Source of the DNA: a virus
Length of the DNA stretch: 49,869 bases
IMG/VR virus record: IMGVR_UViG_3300023119_001893
Location: 1-49,869 of that record
Direction: 5' to 3' (one strand)
In this document: in pieces, positions 16,778 to 26,465 of the stretch
Layout: every line of letters begins with the position of its first letter
Numbering within the stretch: the first letter of the stretch is position 1
Notes under the pieces: generated by a model
The model's input: only the letters and a program-made list of their open reading frames with translations
The model's database searches: none
What the model was told of the DNA's origin: nothing
Position numbers and translations under genes: made by a program

Positions 16778-18178
16778 ATGAGTAAAGTATCAGATACATT
16801 TTGCATCCTTCCATGGGTGCATCTAAGCACAAGACCAGACGGAAGTATGCGTGTTTGTTGTACAGCAAACGCTAGTAGCGTTGGACCAACAAACGATAAA
16901 GAGCATGGTGGCCAAGTTGGTATCTTAAAAACGGATGATGGTAAACCAAACAATTTAAACGTAACAGATTTCCAAACTGCTTGGAACAGCAAATACATGA
17001 AAAATGTGCGTAAGCAAATGATGAATGGCGAAAAGCCGCCTAGTTGTTTAAAATGTTATAAAGAAGAAGCAGCAGGACACAATTCAAAACGCATGTGGGA
17101 AACAGCGTATTGGAGTCAACGTGTAAATGTAGATGATTTGATTGCTAACACAACTGATGATGGCGAAGTGCCTCCTCAGCTTGCATACATTGATTTGCGT
17201 TTTGGAACCAAATGTCAGTTAGCTTGTGTAATGTGTAGTCCCCACGATAGTTCGGGTTGGATAAAAGATTATAAAAAGATCTTTCCAGATGTAAAAAATG
17301 AATCTCTAAAAGAAACAATGCAATGGCAAGACAAAGGCAGTTATAATGGTAGTAGTTATAACTGGCATAAACAGAATGATACGTTTTGGGAACAGTTTTA
17401 TGAGCAAATGCCTAATATGCAGCAAATATATTTTGCTGGCGGCGAAAGTTTAATTATTGAGGAGCATTATGAGATACTTGAAGAAGCAATTCGACAAGGT
17501 ATTGCAAAAGATCTTGAACTACGTTATAACTCAAATGGAGTTGAATGGAGAGAGGATTTATTTGATTTATGGAAAGAATTCAAACTGGTGCGTTTTCACT
17601 ATTCGGTAGATAGTATACACGAAATGAATAGCTATATTCGTTATCCTAGTGAATGGAAACGCACAGAAGAAGTATTCCACATATTAGATAAAGAAACTAG
17701 CAATAATGTTGAAGTTACTATTGCTTGTGCAGTACAAGCGTTAAATGTGTATTACTTACCAGACTTTATTAAATGGAAACTTGAACAAGGGTTTAGTAAA
17801 ATTAATATGTGGCCATTTGGCGCAGGCGGTATTAACTATCACTTTGTATATCATCCCCCACATCTTAATGTAAAAGTGTTACCTAAATGGTTTAAAGAAG
17901 AAGTGCGTAAAAAGTACGAAGAGTTTTATCCTTGGTGGAAAGAAAACTGGGAACTAGGTGTTCCTAGTTGGCACAAGGGCAAAGTTAATGAAAGCATGTT
18001 TGAAGCAGCACCGTACGGATTAAAACGTCTCGAAGGTATGTTAAGTTTTATGGAAAGTGAAGACTGGAGTGTTCGCTTACCAGAAATGAAAGAATTTATT
18101 GAGTTGTGCGACAAACAACGTGGATTAAACTGGCAGGAAATATTTCCTGAAATGAAGGATATATTTAAAGATGTCTGA
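16778..18178 (+). CDS. radical SAM protein with N-terminal twitch-like domain
   Basis: A 466-residue enzyme. The N-terminal auxiliary motif is complete: FCILPWVHL (Cys 9), VCC (27-28) and C90-x2-C93. The SAM-cluster motif CQLACVMC is at 146-153. The GGEP position reads AGGES. The following gene encodes a close paralogue with the same layout (FCPIPW, RVCC, CGRC, CNLKCRMC), showing tandem duplication. Both end with a conserved L..RGL/RGES-type tail. The cluster of N-terminal cysteines probably holds a second iron-sulfur cluster. Substrate unknown. Confidence 0.85.
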   Translation: MSKVSDTFCILPWVHLSTRPDGSMRVCCTANASSVGPTNDKEHGGQVGILKTDDGKPNNLNVTDFQTAWNSKYMKNVRKQMMNGEKPPSCLKCYKEEAAGHNSKRMWETAYWSQRVNVDDLIANTTDDGEVPPQLAYIDLRFGTKCQLACVMCSPHDSSGWIKDYKKIFPDVKNESLKETMQWQDKGSYNGSSYNWHKQNDTFWEQFYEQMPNMQQIYFAGGESLIIEEHYEILEEAIRQGIAKDLELRYNSNGVEWREDLFDLWKEFKLVRFHYSVDSIHEMNSYIRYPSEWKRTEEVFHILDKETSNNVEVTIACAVQALNVYYLPDFIKWKLEQGFSKINMWPFGAGGINYHFVYHPPHLNVKVLPKWFKEEVRKKYEEFYPWWKENWELGVPSWHKGKVNESMFEAAPYGLKRLEGMLSFMESEDWSVRLPEMKEFIELCDKQRGLNWQEIFPEMKDIFKDV

Positions 18179-19484
18179 TACATTTTGTCCAATACCTTGG
18201 ATTTTTCAAGCAGTGCGAGCAAACGGAGACATACGTGTTTGTTGTCAAGCAAACGTGACAAAAAACAAAGGTGTTATACGTAAAGAGGACGGAACTGCTT
18301 ATAACGCTGGAGTTGATGTATTACAAGATGCACGTAACGCAGATTTTATGAAAACTATACGAAGTAATATGTTAATAGGCAAATGGAGTGAAGAGTGCGG
18401 TCGTTGTCGTAGTGAAGAAGAAAATGGTTTGAATAGTAGACGCAAATACGAACAACAGAATTGGCCTCAATTTACATTAGAGAAAGCACAAGCTCAAACT
18501 GAATTAGATGGTAGTATTGATATAGAAGAAACACCTATTGAATATTATGATTTGCGTTTTGGTAACTTTTGTAATCTAAAATGTCGTATGTGCGGACCTA
18601 CGGACAGTGACGCCTGGTATGATGACTGGATAAAACTTACAGGAAAAAATACATTTAAAGATACTAGTGGCGAAGTTGAAATCAAAATAGTTGGTAATAA
18701 GTTGTGTGCAACTGAATTTGATTGGCCAACATACGAGCCATTTTGGGAACAATTAGAAGCAAATGCACACAACATAAAACATGTTTATTTTGCAGGTGGA
18801 GAACCGATGCTAATTGAAAGGCATTATGATTTTTTAGAGCGCTGTATTGAAAACGGCAGTGCAAAAAATATGATTGTAGAATACAATACCAACATGAGTA
18901 CATTGCCTTCTAGAGTTTTGAAATTGTGGGAAAGTTTTAAACAAGTACGAGTAGGTGCTAGTGTTGATGGAATGAATGCAGTTTTAGAATATCAACGTCA
19001 TCCTGCAAAATGGAATAAAATACTTAAAAATTTACATTTATTAGATAACACGCCATCTAATATAATGGGTTGGTTAGCTTTTACAGTTACAGCATATAAC
19101 GTAAATCATATGATAGATTTTATGAAATGGAAATTAACTGAAAGCAAATTTAAAAAAATTAACAGCACTAAAAGAAGACCTATTATTACTCATCACGTAG
19201 CACACCATCCTAAGCATTTGAATATACGTGTGTTACCAGACGAAATGAAAAGCGAAATAATCAAAAGATTTGAAGGTTTTATGTATTGGGCAATGGAGCA
19301 AGATTTAGATGACAATACTTTTAACAAAGCACAAGATATAAAAAATAGTGTAATAAAATACATGACAAGTGAAAGTTATTATGATACGCATTGGGAAGAG
19401 TTTTTAAAGTATACACAAGATCTTGATCGTATACGAGGAGAAAGTCTTTTAGATGTTGAACCAATGTTTTCGGAGTACATATGA
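18171..19484 (+). CDS. radical SAM protein with N-terminal twitch-like domain
   Basis: A 437-residue enzyme: FCPIPW (Cys 6), RVCC (24-25), C76-x2-C79, then CNLKCRMC at 134-141 and AGGEP. AAGGA lies ten bases before the ATG, and the start overlaps the previous stop by eight bases. Shared segments with the 16778 product (YFAGGE..I..HY..LE, and a YHFVYHPPHLNVKVLP / THHVAHHPKHLNIRVLP stretch) show they are paralogues. The downstream genes are an SDR-like and a 2OG-oxygenase-like protein in the same overlapping run. Confidence 0.85.
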   Translation: MSDTFCPIPWIFQAVRANGDIRVCCQANVTKNKGVIRKEDGTAYNAGVDVLQDARNADFMKTIRSNMLIGKWSEECGRCRSEEENGLNSRRKYEQQNWPQFTLEKAQAQTELDGSIDIEETPIEYYDLRFGNFCNLKCRMCGPTDSDAWYDDWIKLTGKNTFKDTSGEVEIKIVGNKLCATEFDWPTYEPFWEQLEANAHNIKHVYFAGGEPMLIERHYDFLERCIENGSAKNMIVEYNTNMSTLPSRVLKLWESFKQVRVGASVDGMNAVLEYQRHPAKWNKILKNLHLLDNTPSNIMGWLAFTVTAYNVNHMIDFMKWKLTESKFKKINSTKRRPIITHHVAHHPKHLNIRVLPDEMKSEIIKRFEGFMYWAMEQDLDDNTFNKAQDIKNSVIKYMTSESYYDTHWEEFLKYTQDLDRIRGESLLDVEPMFSEYI

Positions 19485-20038
19485 TCATTACAGGAAATTT
19501 AGAAGAAAATTTAGCAAACGCATTGCATAAAATATACCCATATGCTCAATATTGCAGTCGTACAACAGGATTTGATTTAAGTTTACGTGAAGATCAAGTA
19601 CGTGTAGCACAACTAGTTTTAGAACATGATGTTTTTATAAATTGTGCAGCATTATTTAAATTCCATCAAACAAATTTGTTAGATGAAGTATATCGTGTGT
19701 GTACTGAAAATAATCATCGTCCTCATATTATTAATATAGGCAGTACAACCGATCGTGTAAAAAACGGAAAAGCATGGAGATACAATGCCGAAAAGAAGGC
19801 GTTGCGTGATTACAGTAACACACTTGGTATAAGCGGAGTATGGGGTAAAACGCCAAAAATTACATACATAAGTTTTGGTACGCTAAGTAATAATAGTAAA
19901 AAACATCCAGAAAGAGTTTGCTTAGATATTAACCGAGCAGCAGAATATATTAAATGGATTGTAGATCAACCTAAAGACATAGGTATAAATGAAATAAGTA
20001 TTGATCCTATGCAAGACAAATATTGGAACGAAGAATGA
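19481..20038 (+). CDS. degenerate short-chain dehydrogenase-like protein
   Basis: A 185-residue protein resembling a trimmed SDR oxidoreductase. It starts MIITGNLEENLANAL, where an SDR would have a TGxxxGxG nucleotide loop, so the loop glycines are mostly gone. It has a FINCAAL strand (compare NNAG), an INIGST strand (catalytic Ser region) and YNAEKKAL, matching the YxxxK active site. NAD(P) binding is therefore doubtful although the catalytic pair remains. GGAG precedes the ATG. It overlaps both neighbours, a radical SAM gene and an oxygenase-like gene. Confidence 0.55.
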   Translation: MIITGNLEENLANALHKIYPYAQYCSRTTGFDLSLREDQVRVAQLVLEHDVFINCAALFKFHQTNLLDEVYRVCTENNHRPHIINIGSTTDRVKNGKAWRYNAEKKALRDYSNTLGISGVWGKTPKITYISFGTLSNNSKKHPERVCLDINRAAEYIKWIVDQPKDIGINEISIDPMQDKYWNEE

Positions 20039-20859
20039 GTATAGCTAAACTAGATACAGATCCAGATACAAAAATAGATTTTGAAGTTGCAGAAGAATAT
20101 CACGAAGCATGGAAAGCTACATGGACTGATAGTTTTCAAGTACATGATGTAATGGATGAAGATGAACTTGAATGGCTCAAAGAACACATGCTCAAACGCT
20201 ATGACAAGATGCGTGTAAAAGAAACAGGTACACTACATTTTTTCAGTGATAACGCTGCTATTGAAGACAAGTTTTTTGATAAGTGGAAAAAATATATACC
20301 AGAACTAGAACAAACAGGCATGTGGGAAGGTAATTTTGTTATGACTGCAAGTCCATACAACTTGCATATTGATACAGGTCGTCCAGAATATCTTATGGAT
20401 CGCGGGCTAGTACCAGGTAGACAAATTATTATTCCGTTGTGGGTTGGACATACAAATAAAACATACAAAGGTACAGATAAAATACCCCCTGCAGGTACCT
20501 GTTTGTTTGACAATAGATTTATCAAGTTTGGAACTAACTTTGCAAAAAGTGATAACAAATATGACACAGATGTTTTTTATACAGTGCGTAACTATGACAA
20601 TTTGACTTGTTATAACAAAGATGGAAGCATTAAAGAAGTAGATTGGGATAAACCGTTTGACCCAGAAGTGCGAGAAAAATATTTAAGCCATTTTCCAGCA
20701 CGTTGGTTAGATGGCTTTGACTTTGAAGCAATGTATAACTGGGACAGAGGCAGTATAATTGCATTTGATAGATGTCAAGCACACAGTGGTATGGATTTTC
20801 CAAAATACAAAGTTACAATGAAAGCTGGATTAAGTTTAATGACTACAAGGAAACTTTAA
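20035..20859 (+). CDS. 2-oxoglutarate/Fe(II) oxygenase-like protein
   Basis: A 274-residue protein with the HxD...H metal-binding pattern of the double-stranded beta-helix oxygenases: LHIDTG (His 111, Asp 113) and RCQAHSGM (His 250), followed by a strand with KVTMKAGLSL that could hold the 2-oxoglutarate-binding basic residue. RQIIIPLWVG between them is a typical jelly-roll strand. The 31077-31898 product has the same arrangement (HVD, then CRIHWAEN, then FKIGLSLNYG). The ATG overlapping the SDR stop is used. It probably hydroxylates or otherwise oxidises the same substrate as the neighbouring radical SAM enzymes. Confidence 0.7.
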   Translation: MSIAKLDTDPDTKIDFEVAEEYHEAWKATWTDSFQVHDVMDEDELEWLKEHMLKRYDKMRVKETGTLHFFSDNAAIEDKFFDKWKKYIPELEQTGMWEGNFVMTASPYNLHIDTGRPEYLMDRGLVPGRQIIIPLWVGHTNKTYKGTDKIPPAGTCLFDNRFIKFGTNFAKSDNKYDTDVFYTVRNYDNLTCYNKDGSIKEVDWDKPFDPEVREKYLSHFPARWLDGFDFEAMYNWDRGSIIAFDRCQAHSGMDFPKYKVTMKAGLSLMTTRKL

Positions 20860-21899
20860 TGGTTCCTAATTTAAAACGTGTACATATAGAAGCAAGCGGA
20901 CGTTGTAATAGCAAATGTCCTATGTGCAGTAGATTTACTACAGATGGATATTTACAACCTGGTTTAAACACAATGGATTTAGAGGATGAAATGTTCTTTA
21001 AATTTTTTACTGAAGAAAGAACAAACAATTTAGATCATGTTTACTTTAGTGGTGTATATGGAGATCCTTGTCTTAACAAAAGTCTTGTAGATTATGTAAA
21101 ATGGTTTAAAAAACATGATGTAGATGTCGCTATTGATACAAATGCAGGGTATCGAAGCACAAAATGGTGGGCTGAATTAGGTGCTATGAACACAAGAGTG
21201 CATTTTGCAATAGATGGACTTGAAGATACAAATCATCTGTATCGACGTGGCGTTGTGTGGGATAAAGTTTGGAAAAATGTAAATGCATTCCAAGAAGCAG
21301 GCGGTAATGGTGCTTGGACATTTATAGTTTTTAAACATAATGAACATCAAGTAGAAGAAGCTAAAGAACTTGCTGCAAAACTTGGTATGGATTTTAGATT
21401 AAAAGTTACTCAAAAATTTAGAGGACACAAAAACTGGGCAGTAATGGAAGATGGTGAACGTCTATATGATTTAGAACCTCCTGAAACACCAGAATATAGA
21501 CATCCAAATGTTGGCGAACAGCACCATTATCCTGGTCCTGCGACTTTTGAGTTTAAGTTAGATAAGCCGTCGCCTTTTGATAATGTAGAAATACAATGTC
21601 AAATACAAGATTGGAAAGAATTATTTTTAGCACATACTGGTCATGTGATGCCTTGTTGTTTTTTAGGAACATTACATCACGACAGTCCTGGCGCTTATCA
21701 GTTTAACAAAGAGTTTGATATGAACAGTGTAGACTTGCATAAAGTTACACCAGAAGAAGCAATAGAAAACTTATATGATATCGAAAGACGTTTCAAATTA
21801 AAAAGTATTGCAGAAGGTAAATTGCTTACTTGTGCTAGAACATGCGGAAAGCAATTTCAAAACAAAACGGTTTATGTAAATGACAGTAGTAAAAAATAG
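20859..21899 (+). CDS. radical SAM/SPASM-type protein (GDP-motif subgroup)
   Basis: A 346-residue enzyme with CNSKCPMC at 16-23. The GGEP position reads SGVYGDP. FAIDGLEDTNHLYRRG and WTFIVFKHNEHQ are shared with the 12284 and 14374 products. The C-terminal SPASM-like cysteines are QCQIQ, PCCFL and CARTCG. The ATG at 20859 shares its A with the stop of the oxygenase gene; the longer frame from a GTG at 20772 would overlap that gene and is rejected. This is the fourth member of the subgroup, separated from the other three by about 5.5 kb. Confidence 0.85.
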   Translation: MVPNLKRVHIEASGRCNSKCPMCSRFTTDGYLQPGLNTMDLEDEMFFKFFTEERTNNLDHVYFSGVYGDPCLNKSLVDYVKWFKKHDVDVAIDTNAGYRSTKWWAELGAMNTRVHFAIDGLEDTNHLYRRGVVWDKVWKNVNAFQEAGGNGAWTFIVFKHNEHQVEEAKELAAKLGMDFRLKVTQKFRGHKNWAVMEDGERLYDLEPPETPEYRHPNVGEQHHYPGPATFEFKLDKPSPFDNVEIQCQIQDWKELFLAHTGHVMPCCFLGTLHHDSPGAYQFNKEFDMNSVDLHKVTPEEAIENLYDIERRFKLKSIAEGKLLTCARTCGKQFQNKTVYVNDSSKK

Positions 21900-23241
21900 T
21901 TTTTGTATATATCCTTGGATACACATGCAACTCAAACCAAACGGACAAGCAAAACCTTGTTGTAGATTTGACCATATGAACGCAGCATATAGAGACGAAA
22001 AAGGCAATCCTACAATGTCTCAGTATAATGTAAAAGAAAAATCATTTAAAGAAATTATGGAAAGTGATTTTTGGAACGAATTACGCACAGATATGCTCAA
22101 AGGAAACACTATACCAGGATGCTACAAGTGCGACAGAGAAGATGCTGGCGATAAATTTAGTATGCGATTTAATGCTAATAATGCATGGAATGAACAAAAC
22201 GAATTTCGTCCAATAGATGTTAATCAAGAACTAAGTTTTAAATACTTAGAATTAACAACTGGTAGATACTGCAATCTAGCTTGTAGAATGTGTAGTAGTG
22301 ATTTAAGTACAACTTGGGATGCTGATGATAAAGTTTTAGCAGAAAAATATGAAGATAGATTTGATTTTAGTAAGCGTCCGCAAATATTAAACTTAAATTT
22401 TACTGCTGATGATTTCAAAGAAACGCAATTAATTAAAATGACAGGTGGCGAACCTATGATTGTTCCTACCTTTATACCATTTATAGATAAAGTAATAGAA
22501 AGCGGATACACAGATAATATAATGCTGCAAATTTATACAAATTGTAGTTGGGTGCCAAAAGCAAAAATTATTGATAGGTTAAAAAAGTTTGGATTAGTAC
22601 AAATATATTTGAGCGTGGACGGATTAGATGAAGTTAATGATTACATAAGATATCCTAGTAAATGGTCAACAGTTGAAGAAAGTGCAAAAAAGTGGTTAAG
22701 TATTGCTAAAGATCACAGTAATTTTGATATAGTGTTTTCTCCAACTATTAGTTTGTACAATATACTTCAACTTCCGAAAATGTGGAATTGGTGGGAAAAT
22801 TTACAAGAAGAAATATACGGAGAAAAGTTTATCGTTGACAATAACTTGTATTCAAAATATACTAGAAAAAATAAACACGGAACTGACGTAAGTTACATAT
22901 ACGAAATTGCAAGATTTAGTCCTACTATGTTACAAACTCCGTCCTATTTAAGTAGCACTATGTTACCGCAAAAAGAAAAAGTGATTGAACAATTAGATGA
23001 AATAATTAAAAAACATTCTAAACGTGTAGAAAATTTAGATGAATATGAAATATTTGTACGGTTTAGATATATGATAAAACATATTATTAGTAGCTTCAAT
23101 AAAAATACAAATACTAGTTTACAAGATTTTGTTGAGTATAGTGCAGATTTAGATAAACTTAGAAATCAAAAGTTGCAAGATTCATTGCCAGAGTTATGGG
23201 AACAAATTAAAACAAGTGTTGAATATAAAGGAAAACTATGA
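21880..23241 (+). CDS. radical SAM protein with N-terminal twitch-like domain
   Basis: A 453-residue enzyme: FCIYPWIHM (Cys 9), PCC (27-28), GC81-x2-C84, then CNLACRMC at 131-138 and TGGEP. The layout is the same as the 16778 and 18171 products. Its ATG lies 20 bases inside the upstream gene with no strong ribosome site, suggesting translational coupling. The next gene (23238) encodes a shorter paralogue. The C-terminal half has a FDIVFSPTISLYN strand comparable to VTIACAVQALN in the related proteins. Confidence 0.85.
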   Translation: MTVVKNSFCIYPWIHMQLKPNGQAKPCCRFDHMNAAYRDEKGNPTMSQYNVKEKSFKEIMESDFWNELRTDMLKGNTIPGCYKCDREDAGDKFSMRFNANNAWNEQNEFRPIDVNQELSFKYLELTTGRYCNLACRMCSSDLSTTWDADDKVLAEKYEDRFDFSKRPQILNLNFTADDFKETQLIKMTGGEPMIVPTFIPFIDKVIESGYTDNIMLQIYTNCSWVPKAKIIDRLKKFGLVQIYLSVDGLDEVNDYIRYPSKWSTVEESAKKWLSIAKDHSNFDIVFSPTISLYNILQLPKMWNWWENLQEEIYGEKFIVDNNLYSKYTRKNKHGTDVSYIYEIARFSPTMLQTPSYLSSTMLPQKEKVIEQLDEIIKKHSKRVENLDEYEIFVRFRYMIKHIISSFNKNTNTSLQDFVEYSADLDKLRNQKLQDSLPELWEQIKTSVEYKGKL

Positions 23242-24485
23242 GTAAAACATTTTGTCCTATGCCATTTACTCATTTGAATATTAAACAAGAAGGCAAAGTT
23301 AGTGCCTGTTGGCGTTTTCCTGATAAATTAGGCGATTATAGAACTCAAACATTACAAGAAATTTGGAACGATGACGCATTGCAAAAACTAAGACACGACA
23401 GTTTAAATGATGTGCAAAATATTGGATGTAGAAGCTGTTGGGATATGGAGAAAAGTGAAAGTATTAGCACACGTATGCAGTGCAGTCAAACTTTTCCTTA
23501 TGTCAACCAACCGTTTGTAGAAGAACATATTCAAGAAGATTATAGCTTTCCAACAAAATATATACGCAGTGTTGAAATACGTTTCGATAATATTTGCAAT
23601 TTAATGTGTAGGCATTGTAGTCCTGATTATAGTAGTGTTTGGGAACAAGCAGTCAAGCGTGATCCTGCACTAATGGACAAGATGCAAGAATATGGAACTT
23701 ATAGAAAAGATGTTAACCATGTAAGTCTTACACAAGAAATGGTAGACGAAATAGCAAATGAGCTGGCACCTAACTTAGAAGAAATAATGATTGCCGGCGG
23801 CGAACCATTGTATCATGACAAGCACTACAAATTTCTTGAAGACATGCAACCATATGCAAGTAACATACGCTTGAGTTACAACACTAACCTAAACATATTA
23901 GAATACAAAGGTAAAAGTGTGTTAGACTTGTGGAAAAATTTCAAAGAAATTTGGTTGCGTATTAGTATAGATGGCGATCCTAGTTGTTATGAATATGTAC
24001 GTGCAGCAGGTAATCTACACAAAGTTGAAGAAAACATAAAAAAACTAAACGAAACACTAATTAATACAGATATAAGTGCTACTTGTACTGTGAGTTTGTA
24101 CAACATAACAAGATTTACTAACATTGTAAAATATTTTTGCGGATTAGATGTTTATTTTCACACAAGTTTGGTGCAATATCCAGAAGCTCTAAACATAAAA
24201 TTGCTTCCACAAGAATTAAAAGATTCTATTACACAAGAATTTTGGCATTGGTATGAAAATGAAGCTGAAGATTATGTTAAAAGTGTTAGTAAAAAAGTAA
24301 AAGTACAAAAACAACTAGACAGAATTAAAAAATTTGCTACAAATACACTCAATTACATGAACAGCGAAGATAGACATGACAAATGGCATTTGTTTTTAGA
24401 TTACAGTGCCGCTTTAGATAGCTATCACGGCACTGATTTGTTCGAGAGTTACTCCGAATATTCTTCAAAATTAAATAAATCGTAA
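23238..24485 (+). CDS. radical SAM protein with N-terminal twitch-like domain
   Basis: A 415-residue enzyme: FCPMPFTHL (Cys 6), ACW (Cys 24, single rather than the CC pair of most paralogues), GC64-x2-C67-W, then CNLMCRHC at 120-127 and AGGEP. The loss of one of the paired N-terminal cysteines may change the auxiliary cluster. AAGGA precedes the ATG and the start overlaps the previous stop. The gene converges with the minus-strand 24449-25738 gene, and their 3' ends overlap by 37 bases, leaving no room for a terminator. Confidence 0.85.
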   Translation: MSKTFCPMPFTHLNIKQEGKVSACWRFPDKLGDYRTQTLQEIWNDDALQKLRHDSLNDVQNIGCRSCWDMEKSESISTRMQCSQTFPYVNQPFVEEHIQEDYSFPTKYIRSVEIRFDNICNLMCRHCSPDYSSVWEQAVKRDPALMDKMQEYGTYRKDVNHVSLTQEMVDEIANELAPNLEEIMIAGGEPLYHDKHYKFLEDMQPYASNIRLSYNTNLNILEYKGKSVLDLWKNFKEIWLRISIDGDPSCYEYVRAAGNLHKVEENIKKLNETLINTDISATCTVSLYNITRFTNIVKYFCGLDVYFHTSLVQYPEALNIKLLPQELKDSITQEFWHWYENEAEDYVKSVSKKVKVQKQLDRIKKFATNTLNYMNSEDRHDKWHLFLDYSAALDSYHGTDLFESYSEYSSKLNKS

Positions 24486-25738
24486 TCTTTTTGCAAATCA
24501 TCTAATATATCATTATATTTTTTGAACTTTTGTAAATCGCTTGCTGGAACTTTGATATCACAATATAAGTTTGAGTTTATTTTTGCAACACGTTTAATAT
24601 GACTTGCTGTAAGTGTGTTTATTTGTTGTAATCCAAACTGTAATGCATTGCTTCTAAACCCTGGAATGTCACCAATTGCATGATATATACCAGTAATATT
24701 GAATTTTTCTAATTCGTTAATAATTGCAGCATCATCAAACAACATATTTGCAAGTGCATATGAATGATTTTTTGTTTTGTATATTTGCCATGCATCGTAT
24801 ATAGCATCTTTGCTACCAAATTCTTGTAACAGCACATTCCATTGTTTCTCTATAATGTTATCTGAGCTATTATTCCAAAAATCAAAATCTCCATCACCTG
24901 CGTCATTGCACAAAGAAAGAGTTTTAACTAATCCTTTTTTTGTACCATCCCAATTTTTTGTAATTAGCTTTTTCCAAAGTAGATTTCGATCAAAAATATC
25001 AAAGTGTAAATAGTTTTCTACATTGTCTATATACTTACTACCTAGTATAAATGCTTTAAACATGCTACAAGGGCCTACAACAGTGTTTATAGCGCCCTGT
25101 ACGGTACTCAAATGTGTTTTATCAGTGCATATAGCTTCTGTATTATAAAGAAAAAACACCCCTTTATCCTGATCATTTGCGTGCCTTGGATTACGTGTTG
25201 TAAGAAGTTTAATAAACAAATCAGTAAGGTTTGTATTAATAATAGGAAGTTTAGTAAAATGATTTAACTCGTCATTCCATGCCTGTGGATTTTGTGTTGC
25301 TTTAGAATCTAATAACTGTTTAATTATTACGTTATTGATTTTTTTACTATCTGATTTTATGTAATCAGCAATCTTGGGTTTTCCTTTTTCTCGCCAATGT
25401 TTTAAATTTATTATCTGTATAGTTGGAGATTTTTTGTCGTGTATTACACTCCACTCTGTTTTATGACTTTCTATATCATATATACACATTTTATGAATAT
25501 GCCAAAAATCGTGATGATACATTCCAAACCAAGTCACAATTAGATATTCAGTTTTTTTGTCAGCAATTATATCTAATATGTCATCTACTGATTCTGCCCA
25601 TACAAATGGATGCTGCTCAACACTTTGTTTTACATAATGTCCACGTTGATAATACAACATCCAGCTTTGATAAAGGTCTCGATCAATATTGTTTTTTATA
25701 TTTTTAGGTACAACAACGGCATGTTGTATATTAAGCAT
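24449..25738 (-). CDS. uncharacterised phage protein, WDG family copy 2
   Basis: A 429-residue protein related to the 15386-16750 product through the C-terminal FDIFDRNLLWKKLITKNWDG segment, preceded in both by an AINTV/AGLNH-type helix. It also has a WFGMYHHDFW segment. The ATG at 25738 follows GGAGAAAAA, and an 18-residue upstream extension is rejected because it runs inside the oxygenase gene. It is co-directional with and overlaps the Asp-hydroxylase-like gene upstream, forming a two-gene minus-strand insertion. Function unknown; no metal or nucleotide motif is certain. Confidence 0.6.
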   Translation of the reverse strand: MLNIQHAVVVPKNIKNNIDRDLYQSWMLYYQRGHYVKQSVEQHPFVWAESVDDILDIIADKKTEYLIVTWFGMYHHDFWHIHKMCIYDIESHKTEWSVIHDKKSPTIQIINLKHWREKGKPKIADYIKSDSKKINNVIIKQLLDSKATQNPQAWNDELNHFTKLPIINTNLTDLFIKLLTTRNPRHANDQDKGVFFLYNTEAICTDKTHLSTVQGAINTVVGPCSMFKAFILGSKYIDNVENYLHFDIFDRNLLWKKLITKNWDGTKKGLVKTLSLCNDAGDGDFDFWNNSSDNIIEKQWNVLLQEFGSKDAIYDAWQIYKTKNHSYALANMLFDDAAIINELEKFNITGIYHAIGDIPGFRSNALQFGLQQINTLTASHIKRVAKINSNLYCDIKVPASDLQKFKKYNDILDDLQKDYDLFNFEEYSE

Positions 25739-26465
25739 AAATTTTTCTCCAGTGATGGTAACTTTCTTCAATACGTTTGTTCCAACCGTCACCTAACCTG
25801 CCGTGTGCAATAATATGATATCTATCCTCATTGCTCCAATTATATACACAATGTATATTATAGAGATTTAACTTGATAATACGTCCTTGTTCCCAAGGCA
25901 AATAGCCTATTTCGTCCATGTAGAAATGGCATTCTTCTGGATTGTTTAATGCTATATTAGTAGGACCGATATGATTTTCGTCTAGTGTAATACTATCTCT
26001 ATGTGGAATAATCCAGCCTCCTGGAGATAATTTCATAATACGTATTCTGTCATACTGTTTGTAATCAAATCTGTTTTCAAAAAAATCTCTAATAGTAGGA
26101 CACCAGTCTGCTACGTCGGTCCACCTGTATGGTGCGTCTTTTCTGTCATTGTATCCGTAAGTATGATGAGATTCTGTGTGTACACTACTCAAGCCATGGA
26201 TGCACAAACTACTCCAACCGCTGTGACTTTCATGATGTCTATGAGGAACATAGTGTTTTTCTAATCTTTTAGCTTCCCAAAGCATTTTCTCCCAATCAGC
26301 ATCTTCAAAACCTGTAATAGGTAAAAAGTCTAGTTGATCACTCATGTGTATTTCACGAGATGTTTTTAAGTTTTGTGGATATTTTGGTTTAGCTGGAAAT
26401 TTATTACGTTCTGCAAATATCTCTGGCGGTTCGTTGCTTACTCCCCATTCTGTAATTGTATACAT
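25731..26465 (-). CDS. aspartyl/asparaginyl beta-hydroxylase-like oxygenase
   Basis: A 244-residue protein with the features of the Asp/Asn hydroxylase family (Fe(II)- and 2-oxoglutarate-dependent): PGGWIIPHRDS (His 155, Asp 157), IALNNPEECHFY, and LYNIHCVYNWSNEDRYHI (His 205, Arg 215). These match the family's first HxD, the second His and the N-x-S...R that binds 2-oxoglutarate. AAGGA precedes the ATG. A TATAAT at 26488-26483 lies upstream, but no good -35 accompanies it. A shorter relative lies at 32996-33565. Such enzymes hydroxylate Asp/Asn in proteins; peptides or fibre proteins are plausible targets. Confidence 0.8.
   Translation of the reverse strand: MYTITEWGVSNEPPEIFAERNKFPAKPKYPQNLKTSREIHMSDQLDFLPITGFEDADWEKMLWEAKRLEKHYVPHRHHESHSGWSSLCIHGLSSVHTESHHTYGYNDRKDAPYRWTDVADWCPTIRDFFENRFDYKQYDRIRIMKLSPGGWIIPHRDSITLDENHIGPTNIALNNPEECHFYMDEIGYLPWEQGRIIKLNLYNIHCVYNWSNEDRYHIIAHGRLGDGWNKRIEESYHHWRKIYA

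Noticed and set aside
20199-20567. 122-residue minus-strand open frame inside the oxygenase gene
   Set aside because: It is antisense to a well-supported gene with HxD...H motifs. There is no ribosome site and the composition is unlike real neighbours.
20772-20858. Extended N-terminus of the 20859 radical SAM gene (GTG at 20772)
   Set aside because: It would overlap the oxygenase gene by about 90 bases. ATG 20859 overlaps the stop neatly, and related proteins begin just before the cluster motif.
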